DNA of 64,000 bases from Caenorhabditis elegans (GCF_000002985.6 NC_003280.10:12830501-12894500); one strand, 5' to 3'; counted from the stretch's first letter, positions 1 through 11,722 are shown. Notes: generated from the letters alone by a model not told the origin. Translations and numbers: made by a program.

Positions 1-110
1 CGTCTCCAATCTCTTTCTATGGACACAATGTGTCCGGTTACTGTATAACTGTCTGTTTCTCTTGAAACAAGGGTACTACATTGTGTTTGTAGTTAAAAAA
101 TAATATAGTG

Positions 111-137
111 GGAGATAAGATTTAGGTGTATATAAAG
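111..137 (+). promoter_or_regulatory. Possible proximal promoter elements of the carotenoid oxygenase gene
   Basis: An AGATAAG site (113-119) fits the WGATAR consensus bound by GATA factors such as the intestinal ELT-2, and a TATA-like TATATAAAG follows at 129-137, about 70 bp before the ATG. Both motifs are visible; that they work together in the gut is inference. Confidence 0.3.
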
Positions 138-206
138 AAGTAAAAAATTGTGTGAACTAACTCTATATTTTCTTTTCATTTTGTTGACATTTTATTGTTC
201 TAAAAA

Positions 207-2173
207 ATGGAAGCTGAAGGATTCCCCCGTCTATTCCACAACTTTGAGAATGTCCCAGAACCCAAAGAGTGCAAAAAAGTTGGCTCAGTGCCAAGTTACC
301 TAACGGGAACAATGCTTCGTAATGGTCCAGGAATGTTCACCGTTGGAGAGGAAGAATACAAGCATTGGTTCGATGGACTCGGTTTTATGCAGAGATATCA
401 TTTTGAGGATGGAAAGGTAGGAAACTGTAAAATATATTCTAAAAATGTGCCAACATTCCAGATGTTCTACTCAGCTCGATACCTGGAATCGGAAGCCTAC
501 ACCAAGACTGTGGAAGCGCAGAGAATAGTGGCTGGAACATTTGGTACTCTAAGCTTCCCGGACCCATGCAAGACTATTTTCTCGAAATACTTTTCGGAAT
601 TCATGAATCACTCAGAGAAACATGACAATTCCAACGTGGCATTCACTCCGGTTGGGGATTCGTTGTATGCGTGCACAGAGACACCACACATGTATCGAGT
701 TGATTTGGATACGCTGAAGACTTTGGAAGCAGCTGATTTTTCGAAATTCGTTGCAGTCCACTCTTGCACCGCCCATCAACTTTATGATGAAAACGGGGAC
801 GTCTACAATATTGGATCCCGATTTGGACCTGAATCTGCACATGTCTTCACTGTTACTAAGAACCCGAAGAATCAGAAATCCGAAAACGATCACTCCTGGG
901 AGCATACTTCAAAGATCGGAGAGATCAAGGCATCTGACCCCCTATACCCCACATATATGCACTCATTTGGAATGTCAGAAAACTATTTAGTGATGTTCGA
1001 GTCGCCTGTACGGCTTCATCTTCAGAAGTATCTGTTGAGCGAGTTTGTTCGTGCAACCTACCATGACTGCTTGGAATGGCATGGTGATAAGGATGTGAGC
1101 ATTTTCATTTTGAACAAGAAAACTGGAGAGCAACTACCGCTGACGCTGAAAATGAATCCATTCTTTACATTTCATCATGCCAACACTTTCGAGAAAGATG
1201 GATGTCTAGTGATGGATTACTGTAGAATTGAAAATGCAGGGAAGTTCGATACATTGCTGATAAGTAACATGAAGACCGGAGAATTTCAATATGTAAGTTT
1301 AAACATTAACCACCTTAAAATAACGAGATATGATCCCAATGAAAACATTTCCAGGACGCGAAATTCCTGCCATACCTCACACGTGTCATAGTTCCAATGT
1401 CAGTTTCAAGTTCCGCAAAACCTGGAGACAATCTCCTCAAGTCTGTACCCTGGGCGAGTGGATGTACATCAATTCTTCAGGATGACGGATCGATAAGGCT
1501 TACAGAGAGACGGGTTTGCGAGACTTGTAAGTTTTATTAAAATATTTGAGGCTGTGTGATGCCTTTTAAAGATCCCAACTGTGGAACCTCTTTGGAATGT
1601 TTCGAAACTTTCCAAAATCTAGTAAATTGAAGTAACGTAACTTTAATATTACAGAAAAATTTTGTTTTCTTACGAACCACAAAAAATCCTGAAATTTTCA
1701 GCCATGGAATTCCCTCGCTATCATTGGGAAAAAATCAACATGAAAGAATATAGATACGTCTTCGGATCCACTGTTTTTGGAAGAATTGATGGAAATCTCG
1801 CTGGGGTTGGTATTTTCAAAAAAAATTTCTAAGCAAAATCAATATAAATTCAGGTTGTCAAAGCTGACTTGAAATTCGGAAACCACTTGATTTGGAATCG
1901 CGAGAACCCGCATCAAATCTGCGGGGAGCCCATTTTTGTCCCAAATCCCGAGGGCATCGAGGAGGATGATGGTAGGCAATTTAAAGAGGATCTACTTATA
2001 AAAAGTTTTTTTTTTCAGGAATTCTGATTGTTCCAATTATGTCCAGTTCTGAAAAACAAGTCCCATTTGTGCTGATTTTGGACGCAAAAACTCTAGAGGA
2101 AACAGCAAGATTTGAGATTCCAGAGGCCAGAATTCCACTTGGATTTCATGCTTTTTACAAACCCAAGAATTGA
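207..2173 (+). CDS. bcmo-1: Carotenoid cleavage oxygenase (BCO/RPE65 family)
   Basis: Proposed exons are 207-1292, 1355-1526, 1702-1808, 1854-1971 and 2019-2173, giving 545 residues, the usual length for animal BCO1/RPE65 proteins. The family are cytosolic or membrane-associated non-haem Fe(II) enzymes that cleave the carotenoid polyene chain with O2. The four iron-binding histidines are present in order: TAHQLYDENGD (about residue 189), MHSFGMSENY (about 251), FHHANTFEKDG (about 322) and GFHAFYKP at the C-terminus. The N-terminal LRNGPGMFTVG and HWFDGLGFMQRYHF blocks are also typical. The start is the first ATG of the open frame and aligns with the family N-terminus. All introns are short with good splice sites and no lesion was seen. 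The family call is secure; the symbol rests on remembered gene order, and the paralogue bcmo-2 is the alternative. Confidence 0.9.
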
Positions 2174-2204
2174 ATACTGTACCTAATGTATAAATATGAT
2201 AATT

Positions 2205-2210
2205 AATAAA
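2205..2210 (+). terminator. Poly(A) signal AATAAA
   Basis: A canonical AATAAA lies 32 bp after the stop of the carotenoid oxygenase gene. Confidence 0.7.
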
Positions 2211-2414
2211 ATTGTTTCAATATGCATGTAGACTGTTACCGTACATTTTTTGATGTACGGATGTACGGGAAGATTTTTGTAGGGTTACTGTATGATCAAT
2301 GTAGTACATTGATCATACCAGTACTAGAAATTGACTCTGATGTATCCACTGAAAATCATTTATTTAAAAATCACAAACGAGTTATTTATGTAAATCCATT
2401 TCCAAAAAAATTGT

Positions 2415-5324
2415 TCACACTGGCCCATAGCCTGGCTCTTGACTCTTAAACTCTTCTTCTCCGGGCTCAAACGATGGGAGTTGTGCTCCGACACTCCGCT
2501 TCTCTTCTGACCAGCCTCTCGAGATTCTTGGGTAGGATGGATGGCTCTTTTGGAGCAAGAACATCCCGCGAATCGGCTGAAAATTGCAGTTTTTTGTTGA
2601 AGTGCCAAAAATTCGAAAAAAAAACGCTTACAATTCCACGCTTTTTGAAATCCATATAAGTGCACAACGCAATTACCGGGACCATCATAAACGGAAACAC
2701 TGCCAAAAGCCATCCGACGATCTGAAGGTAAAAAAAAAAGTTTCTTTAATTGATGAGCATGTCCTCACATCAAAAACAACTGGATAAACAGCTGATTCTC
2801 CTTTGAACGGATAGCCTCGGTTAGCCGTCAAAAAGATCAATACACATCCAAAAATCGGCATAATGAACATCCAATTGAATCCATAATACGGGCTGTTGTG
2901 GCCGAAAATGTTTGAAATTCGCGTTCCACGACCCAACATTGACGCGATATCCGCCCGGAAGTTTCGCATTCCATAGATGTAGGAAATGATAATGCACATA
3001 GAGGTAGCCGATATCAACGCTCCGAATCCTGAGCCATACTCGTCAAAGAGCGCGAACCAGTAGATTCCAGCCTGGAAAATGTGAGAAGAATTTGAACTGT
3101 CTGAGGCATTATGGCTAATGTTTAAACTTACGTCAGTTGTCAGGATGACACCACACAAGAAAAGAAGGAAACAGACTCCAATCACCACGAAGACTCGTTT
3201 CTCGCGAAGTCGAGGAAACTTGTCACAAAGGCACGTGCACATCACCTCGACAATAACTGCAAAAAACTTTATAAAGCGCTTCTTGGACGCCCATGTCTAG
3301 TACGCAGCAGACATCGATTGGGGTCCAGCGGCGGACCCGTGAAATGTCGGCCGCCTAACAGATGAACAGTACCCACCAAGCAACGTACTAATCCCCAACA
3401 AGAACAACATAAAGAAGAAGAGGAAACTCCACAGCCCGGGAAACGGCATTTGATTCATTGCATCCGGGTAGGCGATAAATGCAAGCGTCGTTCCATCCGT
3501 CACGACTTTATCTACAGTAACTCCACGTTCTCGGGCCAAATACCCAAGTGTTGAAAAAACAGCGGCTCCACCGATTAAGGACATGGCAGTGTCGCCTATT
3601 ATTAGGAAAATAGCATCCTAAATCATTTGATTCATCAATTGCTACAAAAAAAACCGCTACAACTAACCCGAAAGCATCGATGATTCTGTTTGTTATAGGA
3701 TGCAGTATTCATGAGAACACCAAAACCAATTGACAAAGAGAAGCACAATTGAGTCAGCGCAGCGCTCCAGGTTTTAAAGTTGTATAGTGCCACCCAATCC
3801 GTTCTTGCCAAAAAATACTTGAGCCCATCACCGGCGCCTTCCAAGGTTACTCCACGAATGAGTAACACAATGATAAGGATATACGGAAGAATTACGGTGA
3901 CATATGATATTTTTCTAATGAACTTCATTCTTTGAATATCAAAAGAATAGTCAAAGTCCAGCCAACAGACATCGCAATGAAAATTGGCCAGTTGATAGAG
4001 TTGATGTCCAATAGTCCCTTTGAAGGTTTTACAATGTAGTTGCTGAAAATTTTGAGTTTTTACAGATGGAAATATGAAAAGGAAACCAACTTGAAAAACT
4101 GCTCAGAGGCACCTGTGAGGTTTACATTTGCATAGTCTTTAAAGTCGTGGCAAGACCCGTTCATGAAGATGAGTCGCTTCGGGATGGGGTTTGTGAGGTT
4201 CCAGCCGAAGGGCTTCGCACCATTACATCGTTTTTGAGCGGGAATGTCGAAGCAGGTCGCTGAAAAAGTTACGCAGTAGGTGCGAGCCCGTGACATGTGT
4301 GCCGCAGAGTACTTGCTTGGCTGCTGCGCCGGACTAATGATGATACCTGTTAAGTGTCGGCTGCACCAAATGAAAAGAAATAAAGCAAAATTTTAAACCT
4401 GTAAAATGTCGAGCGCGAAAGCAAATTCAGGAACCAGCTAACTAGTAAGTGCCAGAATTTCCTTTTCACATCATTACTACTGAATGCTCATGGCCTGTAA
4501 GATGTCGGCCGCGTTATTAGCAACTTACATCTATCGTTCCACTTATTTTCACAGTGACTCCAATATCCGGAATTCCCAATGACCACATTATACATGTAGA
4601 CACTGATCCATGACATGAGAAGCATGAATTAAATGCTCACAATTGTCGCCAAACACGCAGCCACCCATCCGAACCCTTCCAGCGCTGGCATGATTCTTCG
4701 ATACACAAACGGAGGCGATCTTCCTTGATATTGACCCATCGCAAACTCCAAGTAGACACCGGGAAGACCGAAGAGCAATGCACATGTGATGTACGGGATG
4801 AGAAAGACCGAACCACCATTTTCATAGGCACGGGACGGGAAACGCCAAATGTTTCCAAGGCCGACGGACATTCCGAGGCAGCTGAGAAGGAACTCGATCT
4901 GGAATTCAGAAAGAGATTCGTACCTGTATGGTGTCGGTTGCTAGGGACCTTTACAGGTTGGCAGAATTAGTGACCGGCGTCTCACAGGACCCCCTTTGCA
5001 TTGCCGCCCGCTTTGCTTGGTCCCGCAAGATGTCCGCTATACCTACTCCAGTATCAAACTTTCTGTCTTCATCCAATGTTGTATTATCTTTATCTTTCTC
5101 CATGTTCTGCGAAACAGTTGGAATAAGACTCAAATCCACCGTTTTCTTAGGACCATCATCTGATAGTTTCGTCTCCAGGGAATCGGTATTTGTAGTTTGT
5201 GTTCCACTTTTATAAGTATCACCCGTCTTGGATACGTCTGGTGGGCTGTCAGTGGAGTTATCTGGAAATTTTAAAGAATTTTGAAGAAGTTAATCGGAAA
5301 GTTACCTGGATTCGACGTCGACAT
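2415..5324 (-). pseudogene. snf-4: SLC6 (Na+/Cl- coupled amino acid/neurotransmitter transporter) gene with two coding lesions
   Basis: Exons by homology (minus strand): 5324-5306, 5261-4955, 4923-4529, 4346-4091, 4042-3668, 3617-3377, 3256-3132, 3071-2769, 2721-2632 and 2576-2415. The start ATG at 5324 (MSTSNPDNSTD) gives a hydrophilic N-terminus typical of SLC6. TM1 carries VGLGNIWRFP, the unwound Na+/substrate region; IIGDTAMSLIGGAAVFSTLGY (TM6-7) and a C-tail FLLQKSHPSYPRI match the intact relative at 31.6-35.2 kb (FMLQKQHASYRRI). Two lesions stand out. An in-frame TAA at 4631-4629 replaces the first of the two adjacent TM3 aromatics (VSI-stop-FMLLMSWIS; the relative reads VAIYYIVIVSWIS). 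One base is missing near 3930, between TM5 residues LLIFK and MKFIRK. Reading phase on both sides demands each exon, so splicing does not rescue them. Intron 2 would be only 31 nt. It is either a pseudogene or a locus with sequence errors. Confidence 0.72.
4310..4510. repeat. GTCGGCTGC-type short dispersed repeat cluster in an SLC6 intron
   Basis: Three degenerate units of the form CCTGTNANNTGTCGGCTGC lie in the intron between 4528 and 4347. On the gene strand the last unit ends CTTAACAG and forms the splice acceptor used for the exon starting at 4346. Confidence 0.6.
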
Positions 5325-6067
5325 ATTCTTTTTTGATAGGAATCTGGTTTCGAATGTTGTTGATACAGAAGTTTCGCAACAATAAATGCTGCCAGAGAAA
5401 ACGAACAATAAGGAAATAAATGAATTTTTCCGGAAGCAAGCTTCATGTGGCTTTCTGGAAAGGGGGGGGGGTGAGGGGGGAGTGTTTCACGGTAAAATTA
5501 TTTCAATTTGTTAAAAAAAAATTTTAATTTAAAAAACTACCCCAATCAAAAATCTATCCCGTGAATTGTCAGACGCATTCACATTTCACATGACCACCAA
5601 AAAATTGTCGGCTGCAGGAAATGCCAAGACAGGTGCGGCAGACAATATACGGGTTCAACTGCGAGCCTGTCACATGTCAGACGCAACGCACTTCATTGCC
5701 TGTGGGGTGCAACCACAACATGAACTATGTTGGACGAACATGTCGAGGTTGGCTGCACTTTTTGGAAACCCTTCGAAGGTGCCCAGCAATTTTTTCAGGC
5801 CTGTTAAGTGTCGGCTGCACCGAATTTTTACGTGCTACTCATGTTTTTGGCATCTGGAAAAAAGCAGCCGACACCTTACATTCCTGCGTGGACCCACAAA
5901 ATGTCGGCCGATGATAGTTAGGAAGCCCCCGCGCTCCTGTGAAATGTCAGCTGCTCTCGATATTAAAAATAAAGTTATAGAAATTATTATTCATTCAACC
6001 CGATTGTTATGCAATGTTCATAAAAATAAATACAATTAATATAAATAACTTCTTTGAAAACAATTTC
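5325..6067. other. Intergenic stretch between the SLC6 gene and the channel gene
   Basis: No gene seen. It holds a G-rich run at 5461-5483 and, from about 5575 to 5955, a dense array of GTCGGCTGC/GCAGCCGAC motifs in both orientations. Open frames across this array have no recognisable protein features. Confidence 0.6.
5575..5955. repeat. GTCGGCTGC repeat cluster
   Basis: At least eight degenerate copies of a CCTGTNANNTGTCGGCTGC unit occur with irregular spacing, for example near 5610, 5680, 5740, 5805, 5860, 5895 and 5940. They belong to the same family as units at 3310-3355, 4310-4510, 4923-4956, 6515-6845, 7380-7460 and 55225-55765. Confidence 0.7.
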
Positions 6068-9000
6068 TCAATGAATTTCTGCGAACCACTCAGCCATTTG
6101 TCGATCACAATCGTCATCGGTTATCTGCAAAAAAAAGATTTCAGATTTTTTATTGAAACCAAAAAAATTTGCAAAAATGACCTGCGTGTGAATATTTGGG
6201 TAGACAAGAAAGTAGAATAAGCAGAAAATGACAAAACCGAAGAAAAACGTCATTTGCGTGATCCAGTGGAACCGATGCATGAACGTTGGTGAGAATTCAA
6301 AACAGTTGGAGGATTGGGAAACTGGAAATTTTTGAATTAAAAAAAAACAAAAAAAAAACCAGATTTCTCGGAAATAAAATCCTCACCGTTTCCATTATCC
6401 TTTGCTCGATTTTGCCGGCAAACCGGTGACATTGATCCATTTGTTTCCATTTGAACTTGGGTAAACGTGTCCGGGGACATGGAAACTCTAAAACTAGTGA
6501 AAATTGGAAAAAGGGACTTGTACAGTGTCGGCTGCTTCTCTGGTCAACACGCAGGCCTGTGAGGTGTCGGCTGTTCACTTTTGTTTTCTAGTTTTCATTT
6601 TTCTAAGAAGTGGGGCAGCAGCGGACACTTCACGGGACATAGCAGGTCGGCAGCGGACACCTAATGGGAAATGGAAACTACCCCTGTGATTTCCAAGACG
6701 CAAGAAGCCGACATGTAACAGGACATCGCAACGACCTATCTAAGAGGCTAGCAGCCGACACCTCATGGGGTATCTCAATCACCTATGTGGCCAGCAGCAT
6801 ATGCCTCATCAGGAAGTAACCCGTAGAATGTCGGCTGCTCCTTGAATTTCTCATTAAAAACTAACTTTTTAACTGCAGGATTCTCATACGTAAACCCTTC
6901 GGATCCATTAACCGCCGGCGACCCGATTCCATTTACCAGACGTAACATTGGTAGCATTCCAGCGGCGACAATAGATGTGTCTCTGAAGTTTTTTACTTAA
7001 TTAGCGTATTCTTTTCTAAGCTTCATATATTCAAAAAATCATTTTCACAAAATATCAGAAAGATGGATAGAAAAAGAAGTAAACCACAATGCATTCTCCC
7101 ATGCACACTGTTCCTCACTCTGGGCTCTTCTCCACATCCATTTTCAGCGACGCGTCCTGAACCTCGGAAGTTGTGACTGTTGTGAAATTGTCCGCGGAGA
7201 TACTCGTCGGCATCATCTCGATCATTTCCATTGGTTCAAGACGGGTAAGTGTACATTCGTGACCAACTTGCGACAGTTTGTACAGGGATGAGTTAGTTCG
7301 GAAAATGGAAAACAAGGTGAATGATTGGTTGGGTTAACATAGGAGGATAGTAATAGATGAGGTTTGACCTTTCATGACAACCCGTGAAGAGTCGGCTGCT
7401 AGCATTGAGCAAACAGTTCAAGAGTAGCAAGAACCTGCAGCCGACAACTCACGGGACTACGCGCTGATCAGTACAAAATTCAATGGCGACTTTCCATTGA
7501 AGTATTTTGGTTATGAAAGTAATATAGAAAATAAGGTAATAACTTCCAAAAAATTAATTCACTCACCTGGTGATCAATAACCTTTGACGCATATACTTCA
7601 CTGCCGCCAGTTTTATCAGTGACAGAAATACGATGCAAAAGCAAACTCCTGAAAAGCCTACTTGAAGGTCCGATTCTTGAAAATATGCAAACCTAAATAA
7701 ACATCCATCGCTTTGATATAACTAACACGTGGCATAACTTCATTATACGAGAAGAGCAGGAAAGTAATCGTCAGGATAATAGAGATCATGTCCTGAAAAC
7801 TTTTTAGCTACTATTTTTGTTATCGATATTCCGCAAATTCCAATTAGTTTGAAAAAAAAAAAAAAAAACCAACTTGGAATGAAGTCTCATTCTCCATCCA
7901 CAAAGAAACCCAGGACGTAATGACGACGGCTGTAGAGGGAATAATTAGCTGCAGGAAGCAGAAGCCGGCTGCTCGATTGAATACGAAGCACACGTATAGA
8001 CGAGAATAGTCACCTGAATGGAAATTGGAATTATCTCTAATTTAGTGACCTAGCTGTTTCCCAGACTAAGCCAGCCAAGTAGCATATTATTAATTATAAA
8101 GATACCTAATTTATGACTTACTTGATAGAAATTTACTAAAGTTCCACGTGATGTCAGCCTGACGCCAGGCTGTCCCATCACGGTTTGATCTACAAAAAAT
8201 GCGGGAATTTTTTGGCCAAAGACTGTGACGTCAGCACGTTCTTAACCATGCAAAATCAGTTGACAACTCTGCGTCTCTTCTCCCCTATTTTTTATAGATC
8301 TACGTAAATCCTCGTGCAATTCAATAAGCCTTTAAATATATGTCAGTGCAGGATTACTGGTTGCTATTCATTAATAAGACTTTTGCCAATAAAAATACCT
8401 ACCTGTCGCATAACTTTCCACACGACTTGTCACATAAGCCTCCTTGACCTGAAAATCTGGCAGCCGAATCTTATGAAGCTTCAGCGACTGGATAGCTCCA
8501 GTAGACCACAGATACTTGACCTTGTCTGCGGTGTAACCATCTAAAAAATTTGAAAAATGTCTCATTGATAACATTGGAACTCAATAACTTACAACTCTCG
8601 AATCCCATCTTGCACAGCTGGGTGTCGAATGGGAATAGAGTTAGGTCCATCCCACAAGTGAGTATCAACGAGAGCCGCCTGCTGTAAAGGATGCTTCCGT
8701 TGTTGCGAAGTCTGCAAAGATCCACAGAAAATGTAAAACTACGTATTTGTAATTTTAAAATGTTTCATATCTAATATCAGTATTTCTTTTTTACATGCTC
8801 GGCTACCTAGGTTCAGGCAACTAGACTCAAGTCTGAAGTGTTCCTTTTCAATTTTTAAGTTAATTCGCGATGTGCTCACTGAGCACAGAACTGTAAAATT
8901 AATGTAGACCAGGGGTGTGCGGCAAATGTCAGAGAAGAACCAACCCTACCTCAACAGTGACCTGTGCGTTATCGACTGCCTTCTGGGGTTCTTCGAAGAA

Positions 9001-9612
9001 ATCGCATTCGGCACAAACGTATCTGGATGCCATAAATAATTCGAGTAACTCTCATGCAAAGAGATCTCCGTCTTATTCTTGAATTTATCCCGGCTATACG
9101 TCAGCCTTGGGTCTCGCCACGACTCTCGATAGAACATTTCAATGGAGTAATCCATGGTGACTTCAGACACCGAACGAATGTTGCTGACCACTATGGACAC
9201 ATTCACATGAACTGGCCCGTCATAGCCATCGTCAGGCACCTGACGATGATCGTATTTGATACTTCGTAGGAATTGCAGAAAGTCGTGGGTTTCACTGAAA
9301 GTTTTTTGATTTTTAATTAGAAGAAATCCCAGGAAAAAAAATAAGAAAAATAAAATACAATACCCCTGCTCGAAAATAGAAGCCTTGTCGTAGATAGCAT
9401 TATCAATCTCATCTTGCATCTCTTCATCCTCAGAATCATCAGCGGAGTTGGACTTTTTTCGCAGACGCAGAGCAGCACGGACTCCGGAGCAAATCTTAAC
9501 ATTATTTTTGCTTACTAAAATTTAATTTTCCATTCGGATCCTCGAAAAAAAATCCCACCTGAACCATTTCCATAATCACTAGCACCAGTAGCACTATCTT
9601 CCCGAACTCCAT
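6068..9612 (-). CDS. Cys-loop ligand-gated ion channel subunit
   Basis: Exons (minus): 9612-9559, 9494-9364, 9294-8950, 8711-8593, 8540-8403, 8013-7874, 7792-7693, 7648-7567, 7298-7119, 6982-6866, 6487-6387, 6321-6182 and 6124-6068, about 567 residues. A hydrophobic N-terminus ([18 protein letters not shown]) looks like a signal peptide. The extracellular domain has [10 protein letters not shown] and the Cys-loop [15 protein letters not shown] (13 residues between cysteines). M1 is [20 protein letters not shown]2-M3 includes [28 protein letters not shown]4 is [16 protein letters not shown]. The usual anion-channel PAR motif before M2 is replaced by SFQ, so ion selectivity cannot be read. Two joins are weak: exon 2 needs an unusual GTTAAG acceptor, and the exon at 7298 has TTTTCCG where an AG is expected. 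With no other phase-compatible acceptor found, the gene may be damaged. It is a pentameric plasma-membrane receptor by family; the ligand is unknown. Confidence 0.75.
6515..6845. repeat. GTCGGCTGC repeats in a channel-gene intron
   Basis: Several units in both orientations lie near 6525, 6560, 6620, 6650, 6705, 6750 and 6825 within the intron and 3' exon flank of the channel gene. Confidence 0.6.
7375..7460. repeat. Inverted pair of GTCGGCTGC units
   Basis: AACCCGTGAAGAGTCGGCTGC at about 7380 is answered by GCAGCCGACAACTCACGGG near 7437, forming a short inverted pair inside a channel-gene intron. Confidence 0.6.
8144..8315. mobile_element. Non-autonomous TIR element (GATCTAC/GCGGGA family), copy 1
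   Basis: It starts CACGTGATGTCAGCCTGACG, then CATCACGGTTTGATCTAC, AAAAATGCGGGA and a central TGACGTCAGCACGTTCTTAACC. The far end is degraded. Six more copies share this order of motifs. It sits in a channel-gene intron and codes for nothing, consistent with a MITE. Confidence 0.75.
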
Positions 9613-9959
9613 TCTTTTCGAAACCAATGACGTCATCGCATATTTGTTGGGTACTTTCTGCAAAAAGAAATTCAAATTCAAAAAGTTTGCGAAAATTTTT
9701 GGAATACTGAAAAGTAGAGTGAAGAAGAGGGTATGTAAAACTGAGAAGAATAGAATGAGAAAAAAGTGGAGAAAAATACATGATTTTTTAGTTTATGAGC
9801 CCAGTGGGAAGGAAGGAACATCATGAGAAGAAGTCGTGAGGGAGTAAGTTTTTGATAAAATTGAGAATAAATAGGGTACAAATTGTTGAGCTCTACTGGA
9901 AATGCGTCCTAAAAATTAAAGTTTTATATAGCTTTTCTAAGGGTTTGAGCAGTTTTTCT

Positions 9960-10325
9960 GAAATTGCAAACTACAAACTACAAACTGCAGATTAAAAACT
10001 ACAAACTACAACCTTAGAATTTTAAATTTGCAAGTTATATGGTTGACTTGATGTATTAGCATTTTAAAATTGTTAAATGTATTATACCAAGGAACGAACT
10101 TTGAGCCATAAATTACAAACTATAAACTACAAACTATAAACTACAAACTACAAACTACAAACTACAAACCACACTCTTCAAACTACAAAGTATGAAATGA
10201 AATTACTAACTAAAAACAATACCTTGTATCCTAAGTGGTAAAGCAACTTTAACTGTAAACTACATATTGCAGACGGCAAGCTAGAAACTAGAAACTAGAA
10301 ACTAGAAACTACAAACTATAATGTT
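9960..10325. repeat. Degenerate AACTACAAACT tandem repeats
   Basis: Runs of ACTACAAACTACAAACTAC occur in three blocks (9968-10010, 10105-10190, 10255-10320), with variants such as GAAACTAGAAACTA. This is simple-sequence DNA with no coding sign. Confidence 0.8.
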
Positions 10326-11722
10326 GCAAACTTGAATTTCTAGACGTATGAATTTCTGTCAGGCGAGCTAGAGCCGAGAGAGAACCATTTCCTAAAAATT
10401 AAAATAAATTTTGTTAAATTTTTAAAAACAAAATAAAATAAATTTTGTTAAATTTTTAAAAACAAAATAAAAGTCTATTTCGCTTTCCGAACTCAACACA
10501 AAAAGAAACAAAAACTGTGGCACTTTCACTTTATGTTAGGTTATAAATCAACAGAGAAGAGCATCACTGGACGCAAAGAAATACATATAGAATTGAGAAG
10601 GATAAATATGTGAAAGCTAAGAGACTGGTACGTAAAAGTGAACAAAAGAAAACCAAATTATCGGTTTCCTGGTGAAAATAATAATTCCCATTTGAAAAAC
10701 ACTGAAAATTGGGTTTTCCGCCGCCACCGCTGCTGACGTTGCTGCAAGAATTTATGTGAACAGTAGTCGGATGTTTTTGGAAAATTTTTTAGTAGCCGAG
10801 CTGAAACCAAAATATATAAAAATTAGAGAAAAATAAGTTTTTTTTTCTAATTGAATGAAGTCCAATTTAATTTTTCAACATTTTAAAAACTAAAAATTTT
10901 TTGGCCAACTTTAAAAAAAAAACAGTTAGCCGGGTGTAAGCAAGTGGTCCAAAATGTTTTTAAAATATTTTTCTTTTGTCAAAAATTTCCCCCAGAAGAA
11001 GAAAAGGAATGTAAAAAAGCCGACCAATTGTCAATCATTTTGATGTTCTCCACAATGTTCGAGAATGGGTGCCGGGTACAGATGAACCAACAAGTTGGGT
11101 GGGAATAACTTTTTTGGAATTTTAATATTTTTTTTAAAGTTTTGCAAAAAAAAATGAAAATTGAAATTTTTTGAAATAAAATTTTACAGCTTCTATTTTC
11201 TAACTTTCAATTGTAAAATTACTTGATAAAAACTTTACAATGTAGGCAGCAGGGATGTTCGGCAAATTCTGCAAATTTACCGCACACCTCTGGAAGACAG
11301 GCATATTTCTAGGTGTGCCTGCCTATTGAAAACCGGGAAAGTGTCTAGCCAAAAAAAGCTAAAAAGTATTATAGGAAAATTTTGAATAATCCGCTAAAAG
11401 ACAAAAAAAACAGCAACTAAAATAAAAACACATTGCTCCAGCCACCAGAAAAAAAAAGAGCAAGATCATAAAAAAGAGCTTCTGGTGCTCCGAGTGAGGC
11501 ATTGAATGTGCTCTGCGGACAACGACGATCATCAACTGCTCCTCTTTTTTTCAGTGGGGGAGATTCATATTCCATGGGTTCTATTTAGAGGAGGCGAGCA
11601 CATTTTTCAAGTTGGAACAAAATGTCCCTGGAGGTTAGATGGTCTTTACCAAAAAAACATTCGACTACTAGAGTTTAGGTTTTTAAACTTAGGCAGGCAT
11701 GCCTTATGGCAGGCGTAGGTCG

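Noticed and set aside
5258..5446. Start MKLASGKIH for the first SLC6 gene
   Set aside because: Its phase at the GTAACT donor does not match the next exon; the ATG at 5324 does.
5566..6039. Open frame over the GTCGGCTGC cluster
   Set aside because: It simply follows repeat units and shows no recognisable protein features.
9515..9781. Alternative N-terminus MYFSPLFSHS for the channel gene
   Set aside because: It can be joined with a TTTTAG acceptor but lacks a clear signal peptide, whereas the ATG at 9612 has one. Not fully excluded.
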